Below, piece after piece: positions 10,395-23,200 of a stretch of 64,000 nucleotides of DNA. Source of the DNA: Ascidia mentula. Its lineage: Eukaryota; Chordata; Ascidiacea; Phlebobranchia; Ascidiidae. Below the pieces are notes generated by a model. It saw only the letters and a list, made by a program, of their open reading frames with translations, made no database searches and was not told where the DNA came from. Position numbers and translations under genes: made by a program. Numbering within the stretch: position 1 is the stretch's first letter; each line of letters opens with the position of its first letter. The stretch lies in contig OX387199.1 in the NCBI GenBank assembly GCA_947561715.1, forward strand, positions 17,675,001-17,739,000, in the 5' to 3' direction.

Positions 10395-11126
10395 AATCTT
10401 ATTTATTGACTCTCCTTAATGAAAACCTCTACCAGACCAGATTAAAGACACAACTGGACAGATTTGGTCGCGGGCAACCCATTGCCCATGCCTGCGACTC
10501 AAAAATACGTCATGCGACTCAAAATGATCAAAGTATGTTTTTTCTTCAACTAAATGCCGCCTCCAGCATTGCCGACGGCATATTGTGAAACTGTTACATC
10601 TATAAATCTCACAAACAAAGGAAATAATCCGACAAATAATCGGAAAAGAAAGGGAAAAAAACGCGTAGTTCCGCGAAACAAACAATCCATATCTTGGAAG
10701 ACAACTCTTTTCTACGAAATGTTTTTCACAACAGATTTCTTGCGAGCAAATGTTTTTGTCTTATAAAGTTGGAAATGGAAACAAAACCAGAATATCAAAC
10801 ATGAGAACAATACTCATATTAATTCACTTTCGAGTTTGACACTTTGGGGCCAAATGTAATTGTTTGTAGTAGAAAACGAGTTGCAGCCAATCGCAAGCAC
10901 TGTCGTATATGCCGAAAAAACATAGTCATTTACCAGAAAAAGATGGCAAGAAACAAATGACCTGTTTCCTACCACAGTGTACATTATCCGAGGTGTTTGG
11001 CCGAAGTTTCGCACTCGGCTTCGCTAGCATCAGTGGAACGGATAACAAGAGTGGGAAAAACAACATACGGATTTCTGCATGTATTTTGTCTTCTTCCAGC
11101 TAACTTTAAACAATAACTGACATAAA
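10395..11126. repeat. Conserved 5' flanking block of subfamily-b peptide genes
   Basis: The stretch from TTGACTCT.CTTAATG to the start codon at 11127 recurs upstream of the genes at 46452, 51152 and 59540, and is partly present at 63365-63907. Shared landmarks are CTACCAGACCAGATTAAAGA, the CCGCCTCCAGCATTGCCGAC block and the ATTTACCAG.AAAAGA block. It probably carries the promoter and 5' UTR. Open frames inside it shift between copies and are not conserved. Confidence 0.7.
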
Positions 11127-11632
11127 ATGAATAAAGTGTGTCTTGTCGTCATGCTTGCTTGCTTGATGCTCTTCAGCATCGATACAACCAACGGGTGGAG
11201 AAGACGAAACAACCAATTTAGTGATCAGAAGTCAGCGCATGATGGTAAGAAGTTAATTCTACCTCTAAAAATGTAACAAAATTAAACCGTATTTATACTT
11301 GTGTTGACAAGGTAAGCATCACTGTATCGTTTCGTAACCAAACAATCGCCTGGAAAGTACCAAAGCAATTAATGCTACAAAACAACAGTTTTTATTACAT
11401 GCGTCTAAAGTTCAATGATCAAATTGTGTAAATAGACAAACTGCACGCTTCGGTGCACACATTTTTAGCACAACTAATGAGGTAGCAACGACTTTATGTG
11501 TACATTCTCTTGGTCCCATCCAGATATAATTAAAAAACAATATCTGTATTTTAAATTTTTTCACCATTAATGAAACTGGAGGAAATGGCGGACATGCTTG
11601 AAGATGAGAGAAAGGAATATGAGGAAAAGTGA
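11127..11632 (+). CDS. Small secreted peptide precursor, subfamily b, defective acceptor
   Basis: Exon 1 is 11127-11244 (MNKVCLVVMLACLMLFSIDT, TNGWRRRNNQFSDQKSAHD) with donor G|GTAAGA. Exon 2 by homology is 11565-11632 (LMKLEEMADMLEDERKEYEE K, stop), in matching phase; 61 residues if spliced. The base pair before exon 2 is AC, not AG (TTTTTTCAC against CTTTTTAG in the 46- and 51-kb copies). The canonical acceptor is therefore lost. The coding frame itself is clean, so the change is recent, a sequencing error, or another acceptor is used. Confidence 0.6.
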
Positions 11633-11639
11633 AAACATG

Positions 11640-12460
11640 TTAGTATTGAATAAATAAAAACATATTTTTATTGATATGGTAGCCCAAAATAATAATAAAC
11701 TAAATTTTTCATTTGCCTGTAGTTTAAATTAAATATATGAACCTCCCTTTGTTTTACAGATAAACATCATCATCAAGAAATTATCAATGAGAACGGGATT
11801 CGAAAAATTATCCTGAACAATAAAATATATTTTAAACGTATGTACTGTGGTTGATGTGTATGCAAACGACAACAGTTTACATCAATTGATATAAGATGTC
11901 ATACAAATTTGCAACCGCATTTTTTTCAAAATCATTGAAAAGTTGGATCGACCTGTTAGTCATTTTCCTCTTTTATGGTATAAACCATAAGAGGGGCCTC
12001 GAAACCCAGCAAAATTATTCGGTCCGCAGCGTCATTATAAAATATAGAAATTATATCACCGCGTCGTTTCTTATATGCTGTGTTGTTGTAAAAACAATGA
12101 GATCATCTGAATGTAATCTTTCAAATGCGCAAGGTTTACCTCCGTTATTTAAACCCCACATACCCTCCAACCATCTTCACATTAAGCTTCTTCGCCTGAT
12201 TTAAGAGTTTGTCGGCCACAAAGCAAAGCTGTTTAACCTGAGTTCAGAATCATGTAGTTGTAAATTTCTTAGTAAGCCGAAATTTCGCCATTCAAGCATA
12301 AACGAATGACCATTTGCAACAAATAGATTAAGTATGGCGAATTACCCGTATATCCTGACACACTGAGAAGTGTGTGCCACATATGGATGGCGATACAACA
12401 TTCTTACTCTTATGTCTTTGAAGCAATTTTTCGATTTATTAATGAATTTCGCTTTTATAT
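11640..12460. other. 3' flank of the peptide gene, no further gene supported
   Basis: Contains AATAAA-type signals near 11650 and 11820. From about 11994 it matches weakly the 47.4-kb flank (GGGCCTCGAAACCCAGCAAAAT against GGGGCCTAGCAAAATC). A 102-codon open frame at 11896 has no domain or conservation. Confidence 0.45.
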
Positions 12461-13500
12461 TACGTCACAGTGACGACACAAACCGAAGGTATGCAACGAC
12501 GAAGTTTCTTGCATACACGCACATCGTAGAGGCGACAAAAGGCAGAACAGCAATGAAGAAATACAAGTTTAAGCTTCGTTGATTATTCAATAAAACAAAC
12601 CTCTGGGAAGCATGAACTTTGATACGATCAACTACAAAATTGTGCAAACTAATATACGAAAAAATGTATGCTGAAGTCATCGACAAAGTGCCGATTCCAG
12701 CATTGTCGTCGGCATATTGTAAAACATTTAGATCTATAAATCACACAAACAAAGGAAACAATCCAAAAAACAATGGGAAAAGACAGGGAAGAAAAACGCG
12801 TCGTTCTGCGAAACACACAATCCATATCTTGGAAGACAACTCGTTTCTACGAAATGTTTTTCACGACAAAATTTTTGCGAGCATATGTTTTTGTCTTTTT
12901 AAAGATCCATAATCTATGTCAATCAAAAGGCCTCTACTTTGTGACGAGGCGAGTTCAATTTAAAATAGTTGATAACTAATTTAAACTGTTGTAAAATGTA
13001 GTTGTTACGTCACAAACAAAAATCGTCGATTGAAAGAGGCTTAATAAAGTAGTATCGAGTTAATTTATTAGTATGTTGTCGTAGACAACCTTGTGATGTC
13101 GGTACCAAATACCAAGTTTGTACGACTTCTCCTTCATTGTTACCTACAATTGTATACTTTGAGACTGAAATACACGTTGGATTCGGTTGAGAATGGACTC
13201 GATTGTCAATTGGGTCAAAAGTTTTATAGTTGGTTAATGTGGGCACCCTTGTGGTTGTCTGCACCAAATTTCATGTTTCTGCGACGTCTCCTTCATTGTA
13301 CAAATTGCGTACAATTGTAAACTTTGTGACTTGTTTGCCGCGAACGGCGCAAAGGCGCGATAACCTATGCTTACATTTTTTCGTATATTGGCGTACACCC
13401 TTGTGGTTGATCGTATCTTAGTTCATGTTTCCCAGAGGTTTGTTTTATTGCATAATCAACGAAGCGTATTTCTTCATTGCTGTTGTGCTTTTTGTCGCCT
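12461..13500. repeat. Foldback-family fragments in opposite orientations
   Basis: 12461-12670 matches the foldback outer end in forward orientation. 13080-13350 matches its internal ~332-bp repeat, and 13363-13500 matches the outer end in reverse orientation. Between them, 12670-12990 is the CCAGCATTG.CG block from the peptide-gene flank. The arrangement resembles an internally rearranged, diverged foldback copy; its age is shown by many mismatches. Confidence 0.65.
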
Positions 13501-13580
13501 CTGATTTTGCCATTCAAGCATAAGCGACTCACTATCTCCAACAGTTGGATTAATTATAAACTTCGAATCAGAAGATTGGC

Positions 13581-13653
13581 GGCCGCGTGGCCTAATGGAT
13601 AAGGCGTCTGACTTCGAATCAGAAGATTGAGGGTTCGAGTCCCTTCGTGGTCA
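13581..13653 (+). tRNA. tRNA-Arg (anticodon TCG), copy 6, outside the array
   Basis: Same 73-nt tRNA with a T-run terminator, about 7.8 kb from the array. Bases 13561-13578, just upstream, are an extra copy of the anticodon-arm segment (CTTCGAATCAGAAGATTG). This suggests a partial tandem duplication or recombination inside the gene. Foldback-family repeat lies to the left. Confidence 0.96.
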
Positions 13654-13654
13654 T

Positions 13655-14990
13655 TTTTTGTGAATGTTTTATGAGCAAATCTGAAGCCGTTATTTACGTT
13701 TTTTGATCCTAGCTTACAACCTTGTGCAATAAAATATTAAAACTGAGCAGCTTGAAAAATCTTAATACACTCTGATGTGCGCTGTGGGCTGATAAACGAG
13801 GCATCCTTCGACGGTTTCCACAGTAGCCGACATTGAGTCCCGTTTATATTCATATTTTGTGAAGTTCTTCAGGACGGAATGATTCCTGAAGCTTTTTTTT
13901 TTAAATTTTACCTACTTTTGGATCAATTTGTATGAGCTTTATCCCTACGTTCTGTCAATTTGCAATAAAATGACGCGCTTCGCTTGGGTTTTTGAAGTTC
14001 GGGCTGCAATTTCAGAAATTTTTTGCGCCACCTGTATTAATTTTCGTACCCATTAATCATATTTATGTAGCAGTTGTAAGGAAAGTCGGAGTTGTTTCCT
14101 GCAACCAAAATGGCCCCGACTTTATATACAAGTACTATTGAAATAAATTATTAAAATAAATAAGAGAGTTCAGGAACAAATTCAACATCAATAAAGTTCA
14201 ATAGAAAGATCAATAAAGTGCATCATATAGGACATGATCTCGATATGTCAGAAAATTATTTACTCGGGGTGGAACTTATTGTAAAAAAGCATAAAGTGTG
14301 TATCATCCATACTACCAGCAGATTCTTGTTATTCTAAAATCTTCACGCAGCGAATGAATGTGTGTATTTTTAGCAATACCTTTGGAAATTTTCTCATAAT
14401 TTTTCACACTTTACGTATTTGTTGTTCGAACGCGTTCTTGGTCTTTTCTATGCAAAATAAAATTGAATTTAAGCAATAATATCTTGGTTTAAAGAGACTG
14501 TCACTCACTGTTTCTGTGTATGTAGTTTTGCAAGGATTATTTTTTCAATCTTGCATAACGCTTGGTGTAAATAGAACTTAGTGGCCACATTGAAAAAATT
14601 TCAAGTCATCTAGTTTATAAAGCGCAATTTATGGCCAATGTAAAAAACATTGATACATTATACAGCCAATTTTTCGCCTGTTTCCCACCAAAATTGTTCA
14701 ACCATACTCGCAAACTTATACAAACACTCTCACTTAAGATTTCGTAAAGCAGTCTTGACACTAACGACTCTGAGGTTAAAAGCAGAGCCCGTAAAATATT
14801 GCAACCTTTCCCAACTCCCGGTTTTCTTCATAATCTAAAACTGCTAAACAGCGCCACCAAGCGCATGGTTGAAATGTTTCAACGTCCGCAGGATAGCACA
14901 AAGAGCAATATGTTTAAGCGTAATATACTTTTGACCCCTTTGCGAGTTTCCAATGGGCTTAATACATTTGATTTGAAGTCATTTGATTGC
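13655..14990. other. No gene recognised
   Basis: AT-rich DNA. Short open frames around 14650-15140 show no domain and may belong to the 5' part of the adjoining Ty3/gypsy relic. Confidence 0.4.
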
Positions 14991-15088
14991 GTGAATATAG
15001 GACGGAAGAAGAGGATGCGGTCTTTCGAGTTGTACGCCGAAGGTAAAGTTGTATCACATGTTAGTCGAAGACGGGCCTTAATGTTGCA

Positions 15089-16062
15089 GTGCGCTGGCAC
15101 CAAAGTCAAAGTCAAAGTTGTTTTTTTGCCCTCGAAATAGAGCAAGAGACTAGTGATGGGGATAACATTATAAGTGTTTATGATTGTGACAAGGATGGAT
15201 TGCTAAAATACTTTGCAACGCTGATTAATATTCCTGATGACAGACATTTGTGGGAAAATGCAGCAAAATTCTGACGAGTGCGTTGATAACTTTGTTACGC
15301 GATTTAAACAGAAAGCCGAATGGTGCGGGTGTGAAAACCTTGATGAAAAATTACGATGCAAAATAATTAAAAATTTCGAATCCAATCTTTTGAGATGCTG
15401 GTTACTGGAACACGGCAAGAACTTTAGGATGATGCTTCCCTGAGGGAAATTGCGAGTGTTTCAACACAGCGAGAAACACGTGACAGACACGGAGGGTTGT
15501 TACACGTCGCTTAACGAAGTACAAAGGGTATCGCAACCGATATACAGTGCACGCAAAGGTAAGACGAATTCGATGAAATCCTGTTGATTAATATTGTCCA
15601 GCTCGGGGAAAAAATGCATTAAATGTAAATGCGCAAGACGTTTTGCTGTATATTGCAAGACGGTTGTTCAAATGGATTCGGGAAGCTAAAAACTTTCAGT
15701 TAAGCATTCCGGTTGAACCCGTTTACCCGTTTAGCAAGTCGGTTTAAACCATAGCGCAGCCCCTTAGGCGCGTACTCTTTCACATACGTGATAAACTTGA
15801 AAAGAAGTTAGAAGAACTTGAAAAGTACGACATTATTGAAAAGATGTCAACATTTTTTAAACCTCATCTAATTGGGCATATCAATTTCATCATGAAAGTG
15901 TGGTCATCACCACACTTTCAACAGAAAGGATTACATTTCTACAAGCCTCTCGTGTTTGGAATAAGCTGTGTACCAGAAATGTACCAAAGAACAATCTATA
16001 AAGTATTGTCTGGTTAGGAAGGAATGCACAATATTTTAGACGAGGTCAAATGTAAAAGAGCA
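15089..16062 (+). pseudogene. Ty3/gypsy retrotransposon relic (gag and reverse-transcriptase fragments)
   Basis: The frame 15237-15443 contains DNFVTRFKQKAEWC and KIIKNFESNLLRCWLLE, a match to the Gag region of metazoan Ty3/gypsy elements. Around 15612 a zinc-knuckle-like KCIKCKCARRFAVYC follows. 15755-15847 reads RRVLFHIRDKLEKKLEEL then EKYDIIEK, the entry to reverse transcriptase, and near 15950 FGISCVPEMYQRTIYKVL is a later RT motif. The region between those RT motifs is deleted, frames change and stops occur. The element is dead, and no LTRs are evident at its edges. Confidence 0.8.
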
Positions 16063-17260
16063 TATAGAACGTTTAGTCAAGGTGTAACGCAAACACAGGT
16101 ACCGGCTTAACGGTATCTGACCTGCAACGAAGACCTATCCCAACATGTAACCTTCATTTTCTTAAGTAGGAATCAGTAAAAAAGGAAACTCACTTTAACG
16201 ATACAACTTGCAAATTCTCTCTTTCAAGTAGCACAGGAAATCAAGAAAAATAAAATACACTTAAAAGATACAGAAAACATTAAACTAACTTAGTTGTTCT
16301 TCTGGTACAATTAAACGTTGACCTGGTGTTATTATAGTTCAATTTCACTTTCATGCACCATCAATTTCTTCCTCTTGCTCCATTAGTTTCCTCCTACTGC
16401 ACCCTCAAACTCATCAGGTATGGTTGGAACTTGCACTTCGTATAAGAATTGCCTCTCAACACTGTGTTATTGATAACGACAAAATAATCGCACAAACATT
16501 TGACAAAACGATTATTAAACTTTGGTGAAAAGTATTTTTCTGCACAAAAACTCAAAAGACAACAAACTAGCCGCTATCGTGTGCCAGGTAGTAGTTGATT
16601 GTTAGCAAACAACAATTTCCAAACAAAAATTTTGAAGAAGGCAGAATATAATTTCCTCTGCCAATAGTTTGTATTCCATCAGTTGGCTCCTTTCCAACAT
16701 CATAACATCGTATTAACAACTAACATTCAATGAACGACAAATAGTGTGAAGCTCACTGGGATCAAGGGCGTCAGAATCACCGCGTCATTGTAATGCCAAA
16801 ATGATTTTTCCCAAATTGATGTTAAGTGTTTCATCACACACACATGACAAGAGTGCCCATGTGTTGGATAGCGCGTGACGTTGACGACGAGTCTGGCTAA
16901 TTTAACGTGTAACCATGGTACATAAAATGATGACACACAAAATGACACCAAAAAGCATGTCTCGGCATTAATATAAACAAGTAAACCGCAAAACGAAATG
17001 CGGATACGTTCCAAAATGATTCGTGAATTTTTATTCTTCGGTTTGGGCAGATTAGATCTGGTCTCAAAGATGTTACTTTTTGTTTCATAAACATGTGTTT
17101 CATAAAGAAAGATGTCTTTTGAAATAATAATTTTGTGATCGAATTACTCTGCTATCACAAGTTAAATAGCATTCTAAACAAAGAAAGTACGCGTGACGTC
17201 AAAAAGATGATTTTGTTTTTACAGATTGGTTGACTTCATATTTTTCACAAACTAAATGCA
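16063..17260. other. No gene recognised; 3' flank of the receptor gene
   Basis: I see no coding exons, repeats or RNA genes. Minus-strand open frames at 16727-17103 have no domain and no continuation of the receptor. Confidence 0.5.
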
Positions 17261-17263
17261 AGG

Positions 17264-17269
17264 TTTATT
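17264..17269 (-). promoter_or_regulatory. Polyadenylation signal AATAAA overlapping the receptor stop codon
   Basis: On the minus strand the receptor ends TAAATAAACC, so the canonical hexamer begins on the last base of the stop codon. If used, the 3' UTR would be only some 10-30 nt. Confidence 0.5.
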
Positions 17270-20200
17270 TACAGGGTGGTTTCTGCTTCAACAACATGTA
17301 AGTTTTCTCGGTTAGCAACCACAACTAAATTTCCTTGTTGCTCTTCTTCTGGCTGACGGCCGAAAACGGCACGTAAGCCATCACGGACTCTATCATAAAG
17401 CAGTTTCGGGGCGTTGGAATAGATGAGGGGATTTAAAGAGCTGTTGATGGGGAGCAGGATAATTGCTGACACAGCATACATGACTGGAGGCATAGGGAAT
17501 CCACCGATGTTCACAAATGCCGCGATCGAAATTGGAACCCAGCAAAGAAAATCGGTAATTATCAGTCGAAGGATTTTCTTTTGCATTTCTGCCGAAACAA
17601 TTTGCATTATTGGAATATTATGTCTGCAAAGACGAATGTGCTTACCTTTGTTTTGTCTTGCCATCACTCCATCTCTTGGTCTCTCGTTCACTTTCCTGGA
17701 ACTGGCAGTTGACTTCTTGTAAATCCAAAAGTACGTAATTGCCACAAACATGAAGGCAAGGAAGTTGAGAGTAATGATGGCGATTGAATATCCCCATGCC
17801 TTGTCGTTGGTTGTTACATACAGTTTGCTGATGCAAACGCTGCTGCTGCTATAATATCTGCACATATACATTTTGAGACATCAAAATTAGAAATTTTGCG
17901 CGAAGAGAAACAAACCCCAAATATCCAGAAATATCAAATAACTCGGTGTAATTGTAATCCTTAAGAATATCCATAAAATCCATCCAGGAATTAGCATTAT
18001 TCACTTGCATGAGGGTAGTGTTGAGTACTTGGGAATCGTAGCTTTGGAAAGTTACAAATCGATCCAAGAAGTTATTCATGTCTGTGTATATAAGGCGAGT
18101 GTCATTTAAACTGGTTTGAACATCGACATCTACGACAATATCTTACTAGAAAAGTCGACTGCCACATTGTCAAAAAACGGATTTTCATTCATCCAAGCTT
18201 TGGTTTCGAACAAATGCTGAAGTTTAGTTGTGAGTGGAATAAAAGCAATTGCAAACGAGAATACCCAGCAGAGAATAATGGAAAGGATGACAGTTTTCAA
18301 TTCCGGTTTCAACGACGCATTGAACGGCTGAAAGACAAGAGAACATTAACGTGTTTTCAGTAAAAGCAAAGTTCTCAAGCTCGCCGATCCCTTCAAATCC
18401 AGGGATGGAGAATGTAGTCGTCAGTTCAAACTCCATCAGATTGGAAATTGTTTTCGAAAGATCTCCATTAGAATGGGAATCTAGCTATAGTTGTCGAGGT
18501 GATATCAAATAAGTTTCCGGAATGGTATACGCGGAATCGCATTTTTTATTACATGATATTTGTCAGTACCGTAACAAACCAATCTTTATGTGCGTTGTCA
18601 TAAACTTTTGGAAAGGGCCGTCACTGCCTTAACAAAGCTGGCATAACTTGCTCGAACAAATACAACTGTTTCACTCACGTTTTTCACAGCATACAGACGG
18701 AATATGGTCAATAAGACCATTGTAAACACCGATGTTTCGCTAGAAAGCAAAACCAATACACCCATTGTGGTGCAACTTCCGCTTGATCTCCAAATAAGGT
18801 CATTGGCACAATAATTTCCGGAGTATCTGACACCAGCGGCGCCCAGCATGATCAGGTAAACTCCCATGAGTAGATCGGAAACAGATAGATTCAAAACGAG
18901 CAGATGGTTTGTGCGAAATGCAGCAGATTGTGATTCTGTCGTTACCAAAGTTTTGCCTTCCATCACCATGACAACCTCAATAAAAAATTTGTAAATAATA
19001 AAACACATCGTTTTATTGCACTTGGCTAGAAAAAAACTTGGGTAATTTTACCAAATTTCCGACAATGGCGAGCATCCCCATTATCCACACAATGGCTCGC
19101 AGAAACGGGTTTGCAATCAACTCGTATCGTGATGAAAATATGTTTTCGTTGATCATTTTTGATTTTGTTGGGCACTCGTCTGACCAGTCTGTACAGTCGC
19201 CCACTCCATTGAATTTCTGTGAATTTTAAAAGACTTATATTTTGAGAAATCTTATCTTTTTTCGGCATAAAAATTATGTTGCAAAATTACTGTTTTACGT
19301 GTAATTGGTAAGCAATAATCTTTCCATTAACTTAAAGTGTATTAAAAATATTGGAATGAAGTAAAATATTCTTTATTGTGCACGGGTGTCCTGTGTAATG
19401 ACGCACAACTGAAAACACGTTACACAAAACAAGAGAACGAAAAGAGAAAGGCAAACTATCCACTGCGTTACACTTACTATAAAAAGGATAAAATCTTCTA
19501 TCTTTTAAATCTGAGTTTACCTTTTCCTTCTTAACGAACAATGGATCTTTGTTTTCGCAATAAAATCTTCCGTCATTTGTGCAGTTTATTTCGTCACTAT
19601 GATCATCGCAGTTGATTGTGAGGTCACAAACATCCGATTCGTTGACAGAAATCTGGAGTTTATAAAACGTTTTATTTCGTTTCTGTCACTGAAAAACAAA
19701 CAATTCGAAACTGCAATAGTATTTAGTATCATTATGCATTACACTAATACATTGTTAAAAAGTATATTTGCTTGATTTAACATTTCAAATTCCTCATTAT
19801 CAAAACACTAGAACAATTAGAAACTGTAAACGATTTTGGCAACGGATTACTTTGGCTCCATTTGACGCTGGACAATAGAATCTTCCTTCCTTTGTGCACA
19901 TTTCTTCAGGATATTCGTCAGTCTCGTCCTCGCAATCGATAAAACCGTCGCATATTTTTGACATAGGAATATTGAGATAAAGTCCGTCTTTTGTGTCGCA
20001 GTGTTTCCGATATTTGCAAAGTTTAGGAACTTCATCGTGGGGAAAGCGTTGACCTGCGTGACGGACACTACCAGCGCAGTCCCGTTTCCCATTGCAAAAT
20101 AGTGCAGAGTCGAACCACCTCCAACTTTTCCCTTCCTGTGAAAAACAAATACTTGGTTCCTGCGTGTCAGTAAGACGTCGAACCACCTTCTTGCGTGGAC

Positions 20201-23200
20201 GATGTAGTCCAACTGATTTGCACATTGTCAAACACGTTGATTTTAAATTAAACTTTATGCAACAAGTAAGTTGGTACACTGCATTGACGTTAGTCTACTT
20301 GGGAACGTTAATAACTAAGTCTTCATTATTTCTCACAAACTTATTTTCGACAAAGAAAGTTTTTTTACTTACGTAACAAAGCCCGTCCGCACCTGTTGAG
20401 ATAGTTGCTGTTGTGCAGAGCAATCGGACACCAATACTGAAAATATTTAACCATCTGTTTCGCGTTCATTTTTCAATAAAAACAAAAAACAATAAAAACA
20501 AATTACGCTTTAGAATTCCTTACATGTCGAGAAAACGCAGTTGTTGACACTTAACGCAGTGCTTGTGGAGGTTGCGCAACGAAATTGCCACTAATGCAAG
20601 GTTTTTTACTTTTGGGTTTTTGCTACCCACAAAGTGAATGTCGAATTTCCCCCAAGATTACACCAACGTTCATCACTTACTTAGGTGAATGGCCGCACTT
20701 CATTTTCCCAGATTGACAGAAACATTCGTCACTTTTATCAGGGCAATCAATGACGTCATCACAAACATTTGAACGTGAGATTATCATGGGGTCGTTTGTA
20801 CATTGGAAACATAACCGATGATTAAATGTGTGAGAACTACGAACATCCCTGAAGAAACACAAGTTCCATGACTGGTGAAAACATAAAAACGGAATTATCA
20901 TAATAAAAGTTTCATTAAAAATCGTACTATTTTGTCACTTTTCCATATTTGGTATACATTGGCAGACTTAAACGACACTTATAAAAATATTAATGTATTG
21001 TTCAAGTCTTTTTTACCAAAACACATTAGTAGAAATACCTGACATCTCCATTCTCCGAGGTGTAACACAAATCAGATTTATCGTCACAATCGGCAATGCC
21101 GTCCCAAAGAAACATCTGGGGAAGATTGCAATTCCTGCCATTCCGAACACATTTGAATCCATGTCCATCATTCCAGTGTTGGAAAGCTGGGCAGTCATTG
21201 CAAGGATTGCCATCACAAACAGTCGAACGTTTCCAACAAGCTGAATTCGGACACTGGAAGTGCGATGGGCAAATGTACTCACATGGGAAATTCCCCAAGC
21301 AATTAGCAAGCTTAACGCAGATTTTATCTTTTGAGTTACAGGAAATTTTGGGTTGGTCCATTGTTTTGTAACAGATTCCATTATTGTCGAAACAATTGCA
21401 GCGTGGCATTGAACTAAATAAAATATGGTTATTTTGCTTCACCAAAGTAAGCGGCCTATCTTAAACTACACAAAATACCCGTTATGGTTATTCCCGTATT
21501 GCTGCGTTGTTTTTTCATTACAAGTGAATTCATCGCTCATATCAGGGCAATCAATGACGTCATCACAAACACTTGACCTTGAGATGATCATGGGGTCGTT
21601 TGTACATTGGAAACATAACCGATGATTAAATGTGTGAGAACTACGAACATCCCTGAAGAAACACATATTCCATGACTGATAAAAATATAAGAACGAAATT
21701 GTCATATTTGATTGCAACGTATAAATAGAAATCGTACTATATTTTTGTGGCAAATTCGTAATACACTGACAGAATTAACTGACATACATATCAAATTATC
21801 ACCACATCTAAGATAGTTTTAACAACATACATTAGCGGTTGTAGAAATACCTGACATCTCCATTCTCAGAGGTGTAACACAAATCAGATTTATCATCGCA
21901 ATCGGCAATGCCGTCCCATAGAAACATCTGCGGGAGATTGCAATTCCTGCCATTCCGAACACATTTGAATCCATGCCCATTATTCCAATGTTGGAAAGCT
22001 GGGATCTCCATCACAAACAGTCGAACGTTTCAAACATGTCGAATTCGGACATAGGAAGTGGGAGGGGCAGACATCACACATTGTTTTTCCAACACATTGG
22101 ATATCTCTTTTGCAAAATTCCTCCCGTCTTAGGGCGCATAGTTGATTTAAATGTAGTACGTCATCCTTGTGATTGCAACTGCATCAAAAGATGTAATGAG
22201 TCATGCAATAATTTATACATGAGTTGTGTGTGTTTGTAAATGTTTAAGTGTGAAGAGTCGAAATAACTGACATTCTGACATAAATGTTAGGTTTTGCATG
22301 AAATAAACCAAATTAACTACAAACTATTCACGCACGACTGGGTATGCAATGGTTGAAAGGAGGTTTGTGAATAAAAACACCTGCGAAACCTGGTGCCTTC
22401 TACAACAGGCTGTGTGTCGTCTGTGGCATGTCGGTACAGACAGTGTTTTCTGTTTTTCACAATGTTTCTTGTCTCTTATTTGAGTCTCGCGTACGTGGGG
22501 TTTTGTCGACATCCAGTTTATGGCTTAACCAATAAAGGTTGTCCACCGCCTTACGTTTTGTGTTGATAATGTAAGTGAAAAAAATCTGTTGTGCGCATTT
22601 CCGTGGAAGATATGTTGCTTTCGGTAATTTTGTCCCTTGAAACGCAAAGAAACAACAATAAAAAAACAGTCTTGTTGATTTAAAGGTATTTCAAGTTTTT
22701 AGTTCGTGGTAACACCACAACCATTTACAATGAACCATTCCTTTTCTAAGACTTAAGTTTTGCGCCACACACTGATTTAGTTTTCCTTGTTTATCATGTG
22801 AGCCTTTCGCAATCTTCATTTGTATTGAAATAGTGAAAGATCAACATTTATCAACATGTGGGTTTTTGAAACTGCTTGGTTTATTTTACGCCACGTTCTT
22901 TTTTGTAAACATTCCTCGAGGTCTGTGTGCGCTATGCGGCACCATCACCTCATCAAACAGTTACATTGCTGTCAGGGGCACTTGCATACATGCCTTCATT
23001 TCCTTCATAACGATTGAGTTGTAAAAGTTACATTGTCTTGTGTTTTCATCTTTTCTTGTTTATAATTATTCAAATGTCTATTGCTTTTAATATGTAAATA
23101 TCTCCACCTTTTCCGGACAGCTTCTCGACAAAAACCCACGGTTCAAAGCTGCTCGGTTCTCGTCTGTTAAATTTGTCCGTTTACGGCGTAACTGTACTTG

